A stretch of DNA of 64,000 nucleotides. Origin: Echria macrotheca. Taxonomy: Eukaryota; Ascomycota; Sordariomycetes; Sordariales; Schizotheciaceae. The stretch covers positions 1,054,001-1,118,000 of the forward strand of contig MU839839.1 in the NCBI GenBank assembly GCA_030411725.1. Reading direction: 5' to 3'. Positions 53,939 to 64,000 of this stretch are shown piece by piece; the stretch's first letter is position 1, and the number at the start of each line of letters is the position of its first letter. The notes under the pieces were generated by a model. That model did no database searches. It saw nothing but the letters and a program-made list of their open reading frames with translations, and had not been told where the DNA came from. The position numbers and the translations under genes were made by a program.

Positions 53939-55035
53939 TGTGGTCGTTGGTGTCGGGATCTGGTAATGAAGCTTGATACCTGTATAGTATGATTTGAATA
54001 TGGATATAAAATCGCTATCTCCGACTGGGCCCACGGTTCAACTGCCACAGACCCATTCAACAGTCGGGAAAACCAAACTCCGTTGGATATTAAACTGTGC
54101 CATGAGAACAGTCTTTCACTGGCTGACCAGATGGCAGTTTTGGTTTGCGCACAAGCAGGACTACCTAGGTATTCATGACGTCCACACCTCGGAGGGGAGA
54201 AATTCAACGACAATAGCTAAAACCCCCGAATTCCTGTCACGATATCGGTGTCTGGAACAGGTGTTGCGGAAGGCGTTTTGCCCGCCCGGAGAGTCGTAAA
54301 GGTGGTGGGTACGGCATCCTTTGTTGAACAATGCAACCTCATTTGCCCACAGGGCATCTCGAAATCTATGTTTCTCCAAGATATTCGGCAAGAACCCAGG
54401 CCGGTTTCGAAAGCCATGCTGTTCAAAACTACTTCAGATAATGCACCGCACCAGCGGCACAATCCTCCGGACATTGTTGTGTTACACGATGAACCGTGGC
54501 TATGTCTGGCATCGACATCATCCTTCGTGAAAACCGTAATACGGATCAATAACCCACGCGAGCGAAACGGAAGCCTCAGCTCCACACCCCCGGACCCGGG
54601 CTGCATCCCAGATCGACATTGGCAGAAGCTTAGCTTGGGCTCTGTCCCGTGTGCATCTCAATCCCAAAGCGGGACCGAATACCGAATTCGCATTCGCGCT
54701 GTGGCTATGCAAGCTTCGAACCACAGACTAGAAAACGTCGCACGTGGACTCGCAACGGAATCTAACGAAGAGGGGCAAAACAGGAGCAGCTCCGCCTCAC
54801 TATTGCCCCCTCTCGGTGACCCGAATAGGGAGCCAACGATGCTTCTCTCCCTTGACAACAAGCCTTTTCTCGTTTGTGTCTTCTTTGCGAGAACGACTCG
54901 GCAAGGCAGACCGTGTAGGCACATGGAATACCGCCAGACACCTTGTGTGTGACGTGCCGCTGAGTTCGCAGCGACATAAAACCCCGCACTTCGATCTCAT
55001 TGTCCATCGTCACCACACAATCGTCATCACCGACC
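53939..55035. promoter_or_regulatory. Intergenic region and promoter of the DUF1399 gene
   Basis: The plus-strand frame 54248-54952 begins with GTG and has no domain, so it is not called. ACCTAGGTA occurs at 54164-54173. The segment just before 55036 (CACAATCGTCATCACCGACC) reads as a fungal 5' leader. Confidence 0.45.
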
Positions 55036-57732
55036 ATGTCTCAAATCGGGTCGCGTCTCAGCAAGATCGGCTCGGTGCTCCGGGCTCCGGCCCGGTCGGC
55101 GCCGGACGACGGATCCACATCGGTGCCTCCGCCGGCATACCAAGCCATCCCCGACAGCACCAACAACGCGCCACCACCCCAGGACGCCAACGATGACGCC
55201 GACGCCGAAGCCAACATCAACGCCGCCTTCGAGAATCTCAACTTGCCGGATACTGCCTCGGGCAGCCCCACGCCAGACACATGTCTCGCACACCTCAAAC
55301 TGCTCTTCGCCATGCAGGCGCTGAAGGAAGACATCGGCTACACCGACGGCCTCTTCGGACTCTGGGACAGCCTAGCCGGCCCGCTCGAGTCACCCGACAC
55401 AAAAACAGTCGAACAGCGCGCACGCGACAACCAGCTGAAAATCCTCAGCCAGGTGCGCGAGAAACGATGGGCCCTGTTCGTCGCGCGTGCCGTGGAGCGG
55501 TACGAGGTCTGGTGGCGGTCGTTTCCTGGCCTTCCGCTGCGCGAGACTGATATGCTCTCGGAAAAGGCCACCGAGCCGTATGGCTTGTTTCCCGAATCCG
55601 ACAGCGTCCCGAAAATGGTGTGGGACGAAAATATGCTCCCGCCGCTGGACGTGTTGATGGTCTGGCACACGCACATGCTGAATCCGCGCGCATACCTCGA
55701 AGATGCGATGCTCGCGGGCTTACGGAAATTCTGGGCAACGGGGATGCCATGGCGCTTGGTCAACAATGCCATCGACACGGATTTTGCGTATAACGCCTCC
55801 GACGATGTCAAGGCTGCGTGGGTGGCGCGAACGGGACTGTCGTGGGAGAACGCCGACGATCCTCTCGACAAGTCGATCAAGTGTCCGCGGTGTTCGTATC
55901 AGCACGAAATCCTGTGGACGACGTGTGCCCGGCCGGAGAAGTACGAGTCCGACGGCACGCCGCCGGACCTCATCGGCACCGGCTACGGCGACGGCAACCT
56001 CGAGTATATCTGTTCCAGCTGCGGCATCACCATCTGCAAGCCCCTCCTCTCCGTAAGCAAGTTCGTCGCCGACGTGCGCTCCCTCATCGGCCCCGAGTCC
56101 CGGCCGATGCCCGGCACCATCCTGCACTCGGAGAACGGCAAGCCGGAACTCCCAACCGGCCCGGCCTCGGTGCGTTCCGCGCCGCCGCGCATGTTCCCCA
56201 ACCGCCTGCTCAAGAGCGGATGCAACGAAATCCGCACCAAGATGCTCGACCTCATCACGTCCCGCGGAATCCCCCAACCGAGTATGCACGACGTGCGCAG
56301 GGAGATCGAACAGATTATCGCCAACCGCTCGTACATACGACTCATCGACAGCCCGACATCCAGCATCGCCAAACCGGCAAACTACTACCTCCCGCCGCGG
56401 TCACGCATCGCGATCCGTAAGATGATGTCGCGCTACTGGGAGAATTTTTCTCTCTTTGCACTGGACCTCAGCGCGGCCGTCATGCGCCAGGGCCTCTTCG
56501 CCGAGAAGATGTACAAGCTCGACTGGCTGCACAGTCCCGCCGCGCGCGCGACCATGGACCGGCTCCTGAGGAAATACGACCGGTTCGTGGCCATCATGGC
56601 GGCCAACCCGAAAAACGTCGCCGTCCCGACGCTCGACGTCGATCTCGCCTGGCACACGCACCAGCTCAGCCCGGGGGCGTACTATGCTTCGATGGTCGGC
56701 CGGACGGGCAAGTTCATCGACCACGACGACAAGATCGACGAGGATATGCTGAGTGTGCATTTCGAGTGGACGAGCAAGGTGTATCAGGAGCGGTACGGGG
56801 AGGTGTATAGCGAGTGTACCTGTTGGTACTGCGAATGTTTGTTTCTTGCTTTCTATCTCTCTCTCTCTTCCCCCTTCTGTCCCTTCCATACACACAAGGT
56901 AACTAACACGCCACGAAAAAAAAGCAATCCGCACCTCAATAATCAACCCAGTAGGCTCAGCCCTAGGCCTCTCAACCCAAGAAAAACTCGCCGAGACATT
57001 CCACACCTCCGGCGCCGCAGCCCTCCACCCGCCCGACAACTCGGCGCACATATCCGCGCACAACTCTGGTTCGCCTCCCACCACCCCTCCCCCCATCTTT
57101 TGCCACCTTCACTAACACATCCCCAAAGTAAAAGCCCAACAAGACCCCCAAATCCCAAACAGCCGCGTCCACCGCGCCGTCGCCGCCCTCCAGCGCAAGC
57201 GCACCGACATCGCCTACGCGAAAGCCCAGCGGCGCGCGGCCAAGAAGGGGAGGACGATCCCGCCTCGGAACGAGTACTACGACCACTGGGGATATCCTTA
57301 TCTTTATTATGGGCCGTATATGTATCCGCTTTGGTGGACGCCGGGGTTGTATTATGGGGCTTATCCGGGGGCTATGGTTGCTTGTGGCGCGGGGGCTACG
57401 GGCGGGTGTGTTGCGGGGAGTTGTGGGTATGTATTTTTTGTCCTTTGTTTTGTGTGTGTGTGTGTTTTCGCGTGTGGGATGGGTGCTAATGATGCGAATA
57501 GGGGCGGTGTTGCTGCTGGGGCTTGTGGTGGGCCTGGGGGGTGTGGAGGAGCTGGGGCGGGTGGGAGTAAGTTCTTGCTTCTTTTTCGTGGATGAGATGA
57601 GAGAGGGATACTGACATGTATACAGGCTGTGGGGGCTGTGCGGGTGGTGGTGGGTGCGGTGGAGGTGGAGGAGGGTGTGGTGGAGGAGGCGGGTGTGGAG
57701 GGGGTGGTGGTGGTGGTTGTGGAGGAGGTTGA
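55036..57732 (+). CDS. Glycine-rich domain-containing (DUF1399/GRDP-like) protein
   Basis: The five exons are 55036-56836, 56925-57068, 57129-57426, 57502-57566 and 57626-57732 (804 aa). After a disordered N-terminus, two copies of the GRDP signature are seen: VWHTHMLNPRAYLED (residue about 209) and LAWHTHQLSPGAYY (about 537), each in a helical unit. Between them lies a possible metal site (CPRCSYQHE...CSSCGITIC). The second half includes FEWTSKVYQERYGE. The C-terminus is extremely Gly/Cys-rich (GACGGPGGCGGAGAGG, then runs of GGGCGGG), encoded by the last two small exons. In plants GRDPs act in stress and development; the fungal role is unknown. The Pro/Tyr-rich part before the tail (WGYPYLYYGPYMYPLWW) is probably flexible. 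Confidence 0.87.
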
Positions 57733-58325
57733 GGGTTGGGTCTTCCCGATGTCAGTTGCCTTGCTTACCTGCGTCTGCATTGCGTCGGATCCTTTCCCTC
57801 GGGTCGGTGTTCTGTCTGTGATGGGCTCGCTGACCGAGATGTATGCGGGTGATGAAGTTGGTCATACCCAGCGGAGGCTGTGGAGTAGCGGTCCTGGTTT
57901 CATCACTCGTCGAGTTCTTAGCCACCGTTGTCTCGTACTTTCCGTCTCTGAGTAGCGTTTCTTTACATTAATGTCGGGTAATGATACTGGACAGTTGGCG
58001 TATTATCACGGAGTTATGGGGCGGTATCCTCTATCAGTGCTTTACAATGAAATGAATGACGGCTTTCAAGTATACCATGTAACTTCCACTTTCCCATTTG
58101 CTATTGGAGGCGGAAATCCAACGTATCAGCCTGTGCCACAATCAATACACCCCCAACAAAAAGTTCGAGGAATTGTTCACTACGGCAAAGAACCCAGGAA
58201 GCGACGCCAAGGCTTCGGAGGGTTTCCGACGGAGAACTCCCTCGCAGGAATGCGAGCAAACTGGCTGGAGCACACCGGAGCAAAAAAAGTCGGAGTCCCA
58301 AGAGATCGGGACCAATAACCAACAC
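57733..58325. other. Intergenic stretch before tRNA-Ser
   Basis: Only small frames without domains are present; no repeat was recognised. Confidence 0.4.
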
Positions 58326-58446
58326 CGTCACCTGTAGGATTCGAACCTACGCTCCCGAAGGAACTGCCTCACAGGTCATGAACCCACCCATCTGCAGGTG
58401 GATGAAACGTAGCAGGGCAGCGCGTTAACCACTCCGCCAAAGTGAC
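58326..58446 (-). tRNA. tRNA-Ser(GCT) with intron, second copy
   Basis: The mature sequence matches the copy at 29368 closely: the same acceptor, D, anticodon and T arms, with anticodon GCT complementary to 58411-58413. The intron (58370-58409, 40 nt) is slightly longer and differs in sequence from the first copy. The variable arm TTCCTTCGGGAGCG differs by one base. Confidence 0.93.
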
Positions 58447-61145
58447 TTGTTTGCTTGCTTCGTTATTACGACATTGTGTATCACAGCATATACCTGCATC
58501 CTCCATTTGTGGGGCAGTGCGCATTCTAAGCATGGAACCAAAAACCAGAGAAGCGGTCTGGCTTTCGCCAGCAATTAATCCAACCAAATTGACGGTTGAT
58601 GCAGGTGATGAATGAGGGGGTGGTGCCGAAACTGCGGGTGGTGGTGGGTGGTGTGGATGGACCCGAGCGGTCGGGTCTGCGGGATCTCCAACGAGGCGGG
58701 GGTGTCCTGGATTTCTCTTGCAAGGCAACCAGCCGTGTTAATCGGTCCGGATGCGAGTCTGCGGCTTGGAGTCGCAATGATTGCTCGAGAAGAAGAGAGG
58801 GAAAAACCGTGCCACACTCCTTTTTTCCTTCTCTGCTCAGAGTTCGTGCCCTGCATCCAGATCTGAGCCTTGTCCGCTCGAAGTCTCTCAAGGTCATCAT
58901 GTTGTCAACGGGCTACGGTTACCAGCTTAAAAAACATAGTCGAAATACCTGGATTGTTTAAAAAAGTCTAGCGTGTGGTTCGCCGTTGATGAAGCTTGGC
59001 ATAAGTCAGCCCCGAAGGCCCTCGGCTCTTTCATGACTCGATTGTGATGGACTCAAAAATCTGCCGAAAACCTGAAGAAAAGGGGGGATGACCCCCGCGC
59101 GCCCTGCATTGCGGCCTAGCGAGCCTGCACGATGGCATCCTTCGAGGACCCGAGAGACTGGGACTGCGTGACCTCAAACCGGGCCTAACGAGAAGTCGTT
59201 AATAACCCAGGGCAGCTATACCTTAGCGGTGATGGGTTGGTCTCCATACAGTATGTATAATTTGTCGGCTTACGAGCGTTGCGAGGCTGACAAATGCTGC
59301 CAGGACACTAAGATCGCTCTCCCGTGCCTTGGCGTGTTTAGTGGGAGCGCTAGGGGCCGGAGGTGACGAGTGTAAACTCCGAGCTCGCACTTGATGAACT
59401 CCTGCTCTTTTCGTCGAGGGTGATGCGGTATCGCGAACATCGAGGGAGTGAGGGAGTTTCGAAGATTTGAAAATTGTATTGCACACTATTGTAAAGCGAC
59501 TCGTTGGCTGCTGTTCACGTGGTTTTAATCACAACACCCGCCACGAATAGCTTTCCTGAATGGCGCTGCTGAAACAATGCAAAACACCAACACCACACGG
59601 ATCTGGTCGCGATTGAGATCATCTCGGAGAGATTCCCAGGCAGCAGCAGTCAATCGGATCAACCAGTGGAGAAGTCTTGCCGGAGACCGAGCGCGGTGGA
59701 GTCGCGAGTGCAACTAGGTGACAAGTGGATCGCTGTGGGGCTCGCTTTCGCAGCGTGGGGGAATTGAAGAACTCGTCGGTCGACGAATTGACGTCAATCG
59801 TCAACCTCCAACAGCGACCAAAAAAAGACGAAGAAAAGGCACGTACGAGCAAACAACGTCGACCCGACGCTCTGGGAGCCAGCTGACTGCAGATTGCCGT
59901 CGTGATGGTGACTGGCTTGTTTGTACGACATGGCGCGCGGCTTGGGCTGCTCGCAACCTTTTCCGGACTCTCGGGTCCAGCAAACACACGGGATGACGAT
60001 GCATCCCTCATGCCGCCCGCTGACTTGATGATCCCGTCTCACGATGCCTTGCGAGACCTGTCCGCCCGCCAATCGCGCACAGACAAGAGGGGCGGGAATA
60101 ACAAGCGGTGATAATCCCCTCTCCACGGAATACCGGTACCCAGATGGACAGCTGCGCAAAATATCTTCAGGCGATGGGCCATGGCGGCACACTTGTGTCT
60201 GGATCGCGACGCCGGCCCGGTGTGCTGGGTCTGGCTGGCCGGAAGCGGCATGGCTGCGCCAGACGAGACGGCCTGTGACCCGGCAGGCCGGTGCTTTGTC
60301 GAGTCGCTTGTCGGTGATTTTCACCTCGAGGTTGAGATGAGCTGACAGACTCCGACGCCTTGCAGGAATTTTGCGGCGTGTGAATGGATGCGGGAGGCGG
60401 CGTCGACGCGAAGTTGTGGAGGAGATGAAAAAGCGGAAAATTGCCGGCCGGCAAATTGTTGCGTGCTGGACGCCTTCTGGGGCAGCTTTGTCGAAGAAGC
60501 TGGCGCGATTGGTTGGATTCAAGCGCCAAAGAAACCGGAACGGCACGGAAAGAAACATCGACAGGCGGGAGCTTGGAAAGGGGGGATTTTGTGGAGGGGC
60601 CAGCGGCGCGCGAACCACCGGGGACGCTTCCGTGCTCCCACGCAGGCCTCGCTCGGGGCGATTCCGGTTGGGGCTAGGGCGGTGCTTCCCTCCTGCAGTG
60701 CCCTGCATCGGCACCCCTCCCCGGCCCAAATTGGACGGCGACAGGGAGGGCATCCCCGGCCAGCAGAAGTTGTCCCCCGGTCGAGACGCGGCAGCCAACA
60801 TCTGGTGGGTGAGGTCTGCAAACTGCAAACTGCTCCCACACCCCCCGCGAGGCGCGAGAAGCTCGACATTGTCGCCTTTTGTTCCTTCACTTTTCCTCCT
60901 CGTCGATGACCGTCCCGTTGGCGCCGCCTGCTCGCATTCTCCAGCTCGGGTCCAGGTCACGACATTGCCTTGCGAAGCCCGCATCCAACACGCCGCCGCA
61001 TCCACTGTGTCGGGTCGCGAGCTGTCTGCCACTGGATCCCAATTGACCCCCGATCGTGACCCGACCGTCCTCCTCTTAAACCCCCAGCGCTGTCCTCCCC
61101 GCGTGCCATGTGAGCGCCCGTCTCTTCGCTGCCATTCGTATCGCC
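58447..61145. other. Long gene-poor spacer, GC-rich toward 61 kb
   Basis: From about 59.8 kb the composition becomes GC-rich and long open frames appear on both strands at once (59794-61032 minus, 60371-61270 plus). They start at non-ATG codons, carry no domains and overlap each other. I read this as promoter/leader sequence of the gene at 61146, not coding. No RNA gene was identified. Confidence 0.45.
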
Positions 61146-62259
61146 ATGGCAGTTTTCCACCCCGTCGAGGTCTTTGGTGTCGCCGCCGATCGGGACATTG
61201 TTATTCGCAAGTCGCGGCGCGGCTCGACCAGCGCCGAGTCCATCATCAGCTTGGACGACGTCGTGCTTAACGAGAGGCAAGTCTTTGCATACTCTCGTCC
61301 CCTATCGCTCGGGTACTGACAGATGCAGTGTAACGAAGCTCCCGTGGTTCTCGATGGCCGCGCCGTCGGCTTGGGACAAGGCCGCTGCTCCAGTGTCCCC
61401 GTCCTCGTCGTTCGCCAACCTTGTCCCAGAAGATATCTTTGCGCAGCTGAGTGGTGTTTCGAGCTTGGCTGGTTGCAGCTCGAACCGGTCGTCTGCAGTC
61501 GATGACTCTCCTGAGCTTTGGGAGTCAACACCTCTAGACCGCTTCGCAAAGACGCCCCAGCGTCACGAGCAAATCGCCATCTCCCTGACCGAAGTCGTCG
61601 CCCCCTGCAGTCAATCATACATTGACTATCTGCCGTGCCCAGGATCTGCTCCTGGCTCACCGGCCGTCAGCATTGCGACCGACTACATCCCTCCCGCGCA
61701 CATACCGGTCGCTGTGCAGCCCCCCTTCATGCCCCCGCCGCTAGATGTCATGTTCGCCCCCATCCCCAAGCCACCGCCCGTACTCTCCCTTCAGGTGAAC
61801 ATGCCCGACATGAGCCGAACGCGAGAATGGCTCGCCGTGGTCCTCGAAGCCGACGAACAACTGGACCCCACCACACGCCAGGACACACCCTCGTCCGTGA
61901 CCCTCAGCGCCGGCGCCGGCCACACCGACGGGGACATCATCGAGATCGACAAGGCCGCGATGGTCCTCCAGCCATCGGTGGAGCGGGACGACACCGACGA
62001 CTCGGCATGTGAGCAGGAACAGGAATGGCTCGTGCAGGACCCTAGCATCTTGAGCGTGCAGCAAATGTCAGGACCACCACCCCCCGACGACCCAGTTTGT
62101 CTTGTAGATGAGAGGACCAAGTGGCTGATGGACGAGGTTAGACGCAATACCCGCATGATGCGCAACGGGCCGGCCGGCGGCGCCAAGCGCCAGCTCAAGA
62201 CGCCTAGGATGAGGCAGGTGCACGAGTCGCCGCCCTTCAAACGGGCGAGGACTTCTTGA
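61146..62259 (+). CDS. Hypothetical protein with a GC-AG intron and a nuclear-type tail
   Basis: Two exons, 61146-61276 and 61329-62259, encode 353 aa. The donor reads AG|GCAAGT, the classical GC-AG intron consensus, and the acceptor is GATGCAG; the 52 nt intron restores LNESVTKLPWF. Without splicing the frame ends at 61317; a GT donor four bases further leads to early termination. The start MAVFHPVEVFGVAADRDIVI is ordered. The rest is Pro/Ser-rich with PPFMPPPLDVMFAPIPKPPP and acidic patches. The C-terminus is basic (AKRQLKTPRMRQ and PPFKRARTS), resembling nuclear localisation signals. No domain was recognised. The long GC-rich spacer upstream suggests an extended regulatory region. Confidence 0.72.
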
Positions 62260-62849
62260 GATGTCGCTCACTATCCACCCTATTCGAATATCGCTATTGA
62301 CTTTTGGAGTTGGCTGGGAAAGGAAAGGAATGGAAAGCTGCCTGCCTGCCGGGCTCAGGAGCAGTTTGCTGGAAGGGAACTTGGATCTGGGCCCGTTGGC
62401 GTCCTGCGATTTCGTGGATTGGTGCGAACTTTTGCTTGATACCCTTGCATTGCCCCTGCGACTGCTACCGAGCATCATTATGTATTAGCTAATGCGGCGG
62501 GAAGTTTTTATTGTTTTGTCCTCACGGGAAAGGGATTGTATCTCTGGCTTGATCCACTGGGCTTGGGTTATATATATACTTGTTAGAGTGGAGATCATCA
62601 GTTCATGACGGACGGTATGGATGAGGGATTGGATTATTATCAGGATAGAGTACACGGTTTGGGTAGGGCTGGAATCATAGGCTTGGACCTGGATGTGATG
62701 CATTCGAGAACTTGAGGTGTGGTGTAGAGCTCTGGACGTAGCTCGACTCTATTCTTTTTGTCTGTCCTGGAGATGTAGTAGAACCACCCATGCTGTTGCA
62801 TTCGATGAACATGTGCATGCGAAATTTCGTTTGCAAGCACCCTACCTAT

Positions 62850-63087
62850 TGTTGGCCAGCCGAAAAATCCAGAGCCACCAGTGGAAATCGATGTGACCGA
62901 TGATTGTCTTGTAAGGGTAACATACGGTTTACTAAGACATGAAACGAAAACAGAAGTATCTGAGAGAGCAGTGCTAGGGATGCTTGATTTGTGGAAGAGA
63001 GGATGGGCCGTGAGGCCTGGCTAAATACAGGGCCTGTGGTGCGTGCGTGCCTTCCATCTGTCTGGTGCGTTCCTTCCTGGCCTAACA
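62850..63087 (-). repeat. Dispersed HET-associated repeat, copy 4 (best-bounded)
   Basis: On the minus strand it runs from TGTTAGGCCAGG (63087) to CTGGCCAACA (62850). The ends are therefore TG...CA with an imperfect inverted terminal repeat, 238 bp in all. Internal words shared with the other copies include GCCCTGTATTTAGCCAGG and CATCCTCTCTTCCACAAA. A solo LTR or a small non-autonomous element would both fit. The immediate flanks (CCTAT and TATCG) do not give a perfect target duplication. Confidence 0.65.
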
Positions 63088-63123
63088 TATCGTTATTCTT
63101 CCGTCAGACCGAGGAATCACACC

Positions 63124-63245
63124 TGTTAGACCTGGAAGGAGCACCCCTCGCCAGATAGCAGATAGCACGGACCGCAGGGCCTGTATTTAGGCAGGGCCGC
63201 AGGTCATCGTCTTCCACAAAAAAAAGCATTCTTACCACCCGTCTC
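63124..63245 (+). repeat. Dispersed HET-associated repeat, copy 5
   Basis: It starts TGTTAGACCTGGAAGGAGCAC, has TATTTAG at 63184-63190 and a CTTCCACAAA-AAGCATTCTTACC end. It faces away from copy 4 (36 bp between them) and ends about 60 bp before the HET stop codon at 63308, as copy 3 does at the HET gene at 48368. Confidence 0.65.
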
Positions 63246-63307
63246 GGCGGCGTCTTCACACCTCTCTCTGCCTTCGGTCTCAATCCTATCCGTCGTTTCA
63301 CACCATT

Positions 63308-64000
63308 TCATACCAGTGTTATGCTCTGCTTTGGGCAATCATCCCACTTCCCAGTCTCCTCAACCACCACCAGCCCCAGCCGACGGTACGACGCCGAATC
63401 CGCGCTGGAATATAGTAGAAGCGCGATGTCCGCGACCGGATAGAAATAACCAAGTCTCCCCCGACCTAGCAACAACATCCCATACCACGGCGTCTCTCCT
63501 ACATCAGCGCCATCATAGCAATCCAGCCAGAAGTTTCCGCCGCCAGGCGTATACCGGAGGCTGTCAAGGCCCAGAACCACAGGTACCAGAAAATCCAAAT
63601 CATTAGCCGGCATCATCCTGGCGTCTAGAACCAATTCTCGACTGTCTCGGTCGTATATGTCTGTGCCGGACGAAGATGACGCGGCAATGTGCGCATCAGG
63701 CACCCAGTCACCTTCCTCAAAGCAGTGCAGAAAGCTGATGATGGTGTCGGCAAGGTGTGCCCAGGACCATGACGGCGCCACGTCAGGCAAAACACCCCGG
63801 GATCCCCACGCTGACGTCCTCCAGGCAAGCTGAAGGATTAGATCACTCCGAAGCATCCCGAACACATGAGAGTCATTCCAAAGCGCGCACACCTCGTTAG
63901 TCACACCGGTGATAGCGTTGAGGCGATCCGACGTGTTGGTCAGGCGACGGTACGTATACGTCGATACCAAATCCCGCCAGAATTTACCTTTTGCATGGGC
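63308..64000 (-). CDS. HET protein, C-terminal part only (continues beyond window)
   Basis: The frame is open from the stop at 63308 through the window edge; no ATG is needed because the start lies outside. Residues typical of the region after a HET domain are present: FWRDLVSTYTYRRLTNTSDRLNAITGV (here read from 63995 down), then AWRTSAWGSRG and APSWSWAHL. The latter is the conserved PSWSWA motif. The HET catalytic-like core itself is not in view, so assignment rests on these downstream motifs. It ends with LGLVVVEETGKW, also common in HET C-termini. The dispersed repeat copy 5 lies about 60 bp from the stop. Confidence 0.85.
   Translation of the reverse strand, partial: AHAKGKFWRDLVSTYTYRRLTNTSDRLNAITGVTNEVCALWNDSHVFGMLRSDLILQLAWRTSAWGSRGVLPDVAPSWSWAHLADTIISFLHCFEEGDWVPDAHIAASSSSGTDIYDRDSRELVLDARMMPANDLDFLVPVVLGLDSLRYTPGGGNFWLDCYDGADVGETPWYGMLLLGRGRLGYFYPVADIALLLYSSADSASYRRLGLVVVEETGKWDDCPKQSITLV

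Larger units (their letters stand above)
62260..63307. other. Intergenic region with a head-to-head repeat pair
   Basis: Apart from the two repeat copies described separately, no gene is supported. A TATATATA word lies at about 62570-62577. The 3' end of the HET gene begins right after the second copy. Confidence 0.5.

Noticed and set aside
54248..54952. 234-codon plus-strand frame
   Set aside because: It starts at GTG, shows no domain or splice structure and lies in the promoter region of the DUF1399 gene.
59794..61032. 412-codon open frame on the minus strand
   Set aside because: It begins at GTG, overlaps an equally long plus-strand frame, has no domain and lies in GC-rich DNA where long frames arise by chance.
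1523..63245. Full-length retrotransposon or DNA transposon
   Set aside because: No reverse transcriptase, integrase or transposase sequence accompanies any repeat copy in the window.
1..64000. CRISPR arrays, bacterial operons, riboswitches or origins
   Set aside because: Intron-rich fungal genes throughout; no regularly spaced repeats or bacterial signals were seen.

Overview
The window is chromosomal DNA of a filamentous ascomycete (Pezizomycotina; the gene content suggests a Sordariomycete, but the species cannot be fixed from the sequence). The evidence is dense genes with short 45-90 nt GT-AG introns, several heterokaryon-incompatibility (HET) genes, fungal-only families (SAT4/Pth11-type rhodopsin-domain protein, cutinase, combined C2H2 plus Zn2Cys6 regulator) and tRNA genes with introns next to the anticodon. 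The coding models below were assembled by joining reading frames at splice sites; each total length was checked to be a multiple of three.

Layout. 0-5 kb: 3' part of a multi-C2H2 protein, then a decayed HET gene and about 2 kb of sequence I could not explain. 5-11.5 kb: rhodopsin-like 7-TM protein, secreted dienelactone hydrolase, secreted GDSL esterase and a proline/serine-rich hypothetical, all on the plus strand. 11.8-19.1 kb: two intact HET genes on the minus strand flanking a large glycosylated membrane protein. 20-28.3 kb: a Tyr/Ser/Gln/Thr-rich prion-like protein, a UVRAG/Vps38-like autophagy subunit, a single-pass Ser/Thr-rich membrane protein, a small acidic-repeat protein and a zinc alcohol dehydrogenase. 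29-37 kb: tRNA-Ser, a cytochrome P450, a C2H2/Zn2Cys6 transcription factor, a cutinase and an enoyl-CoA hydratase-like protein. 37.6-41.1 kb: a divergent protein kinase interrupted by a very long Gln/Pro repeat. 42.6 kb: a 72-residue secreted cysteine-rich, effector-like protein whose start codon is split by an intron. 46-51 kb: an acidic disordered protein and a HET protein with embedded WW-like segments. 51-58.5 kb: tRNA-Thr, a small Cys-rich protein, a BTB protein, a glycine-rich-domain (DUF1399-like) protein and a second tRNA-Ser. 61-64 kb: a nuclear-type hypothetical with a GC-AG intron and the 3' end of a fifth HET locus.

Two themes stand out. First, five HET loci (three complete, one cut by the window edge, one decayed) lie in 64 kb, and copies of one dispersed repeat (TGTTAG start, internal GGAAGGAGCACC and TATTTAG) sit next to four of them. 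This suggests a non-self-recognition region shaped by repeat insertion. Second, several secreted enzymes that act on plant or lipid polymers (cutinase, GDSL esterase, dienelactone hydrolase) and a secreted cysteine-rich protein are interspersed with them, as is common in accessory regions of plant-associated or saprotrophic fungi. I see no polyketide synthase, NRPS or terpene synthase, so the P450, regulator and dehydrogenase do not by themselves make a secondary-metabolite cluster.
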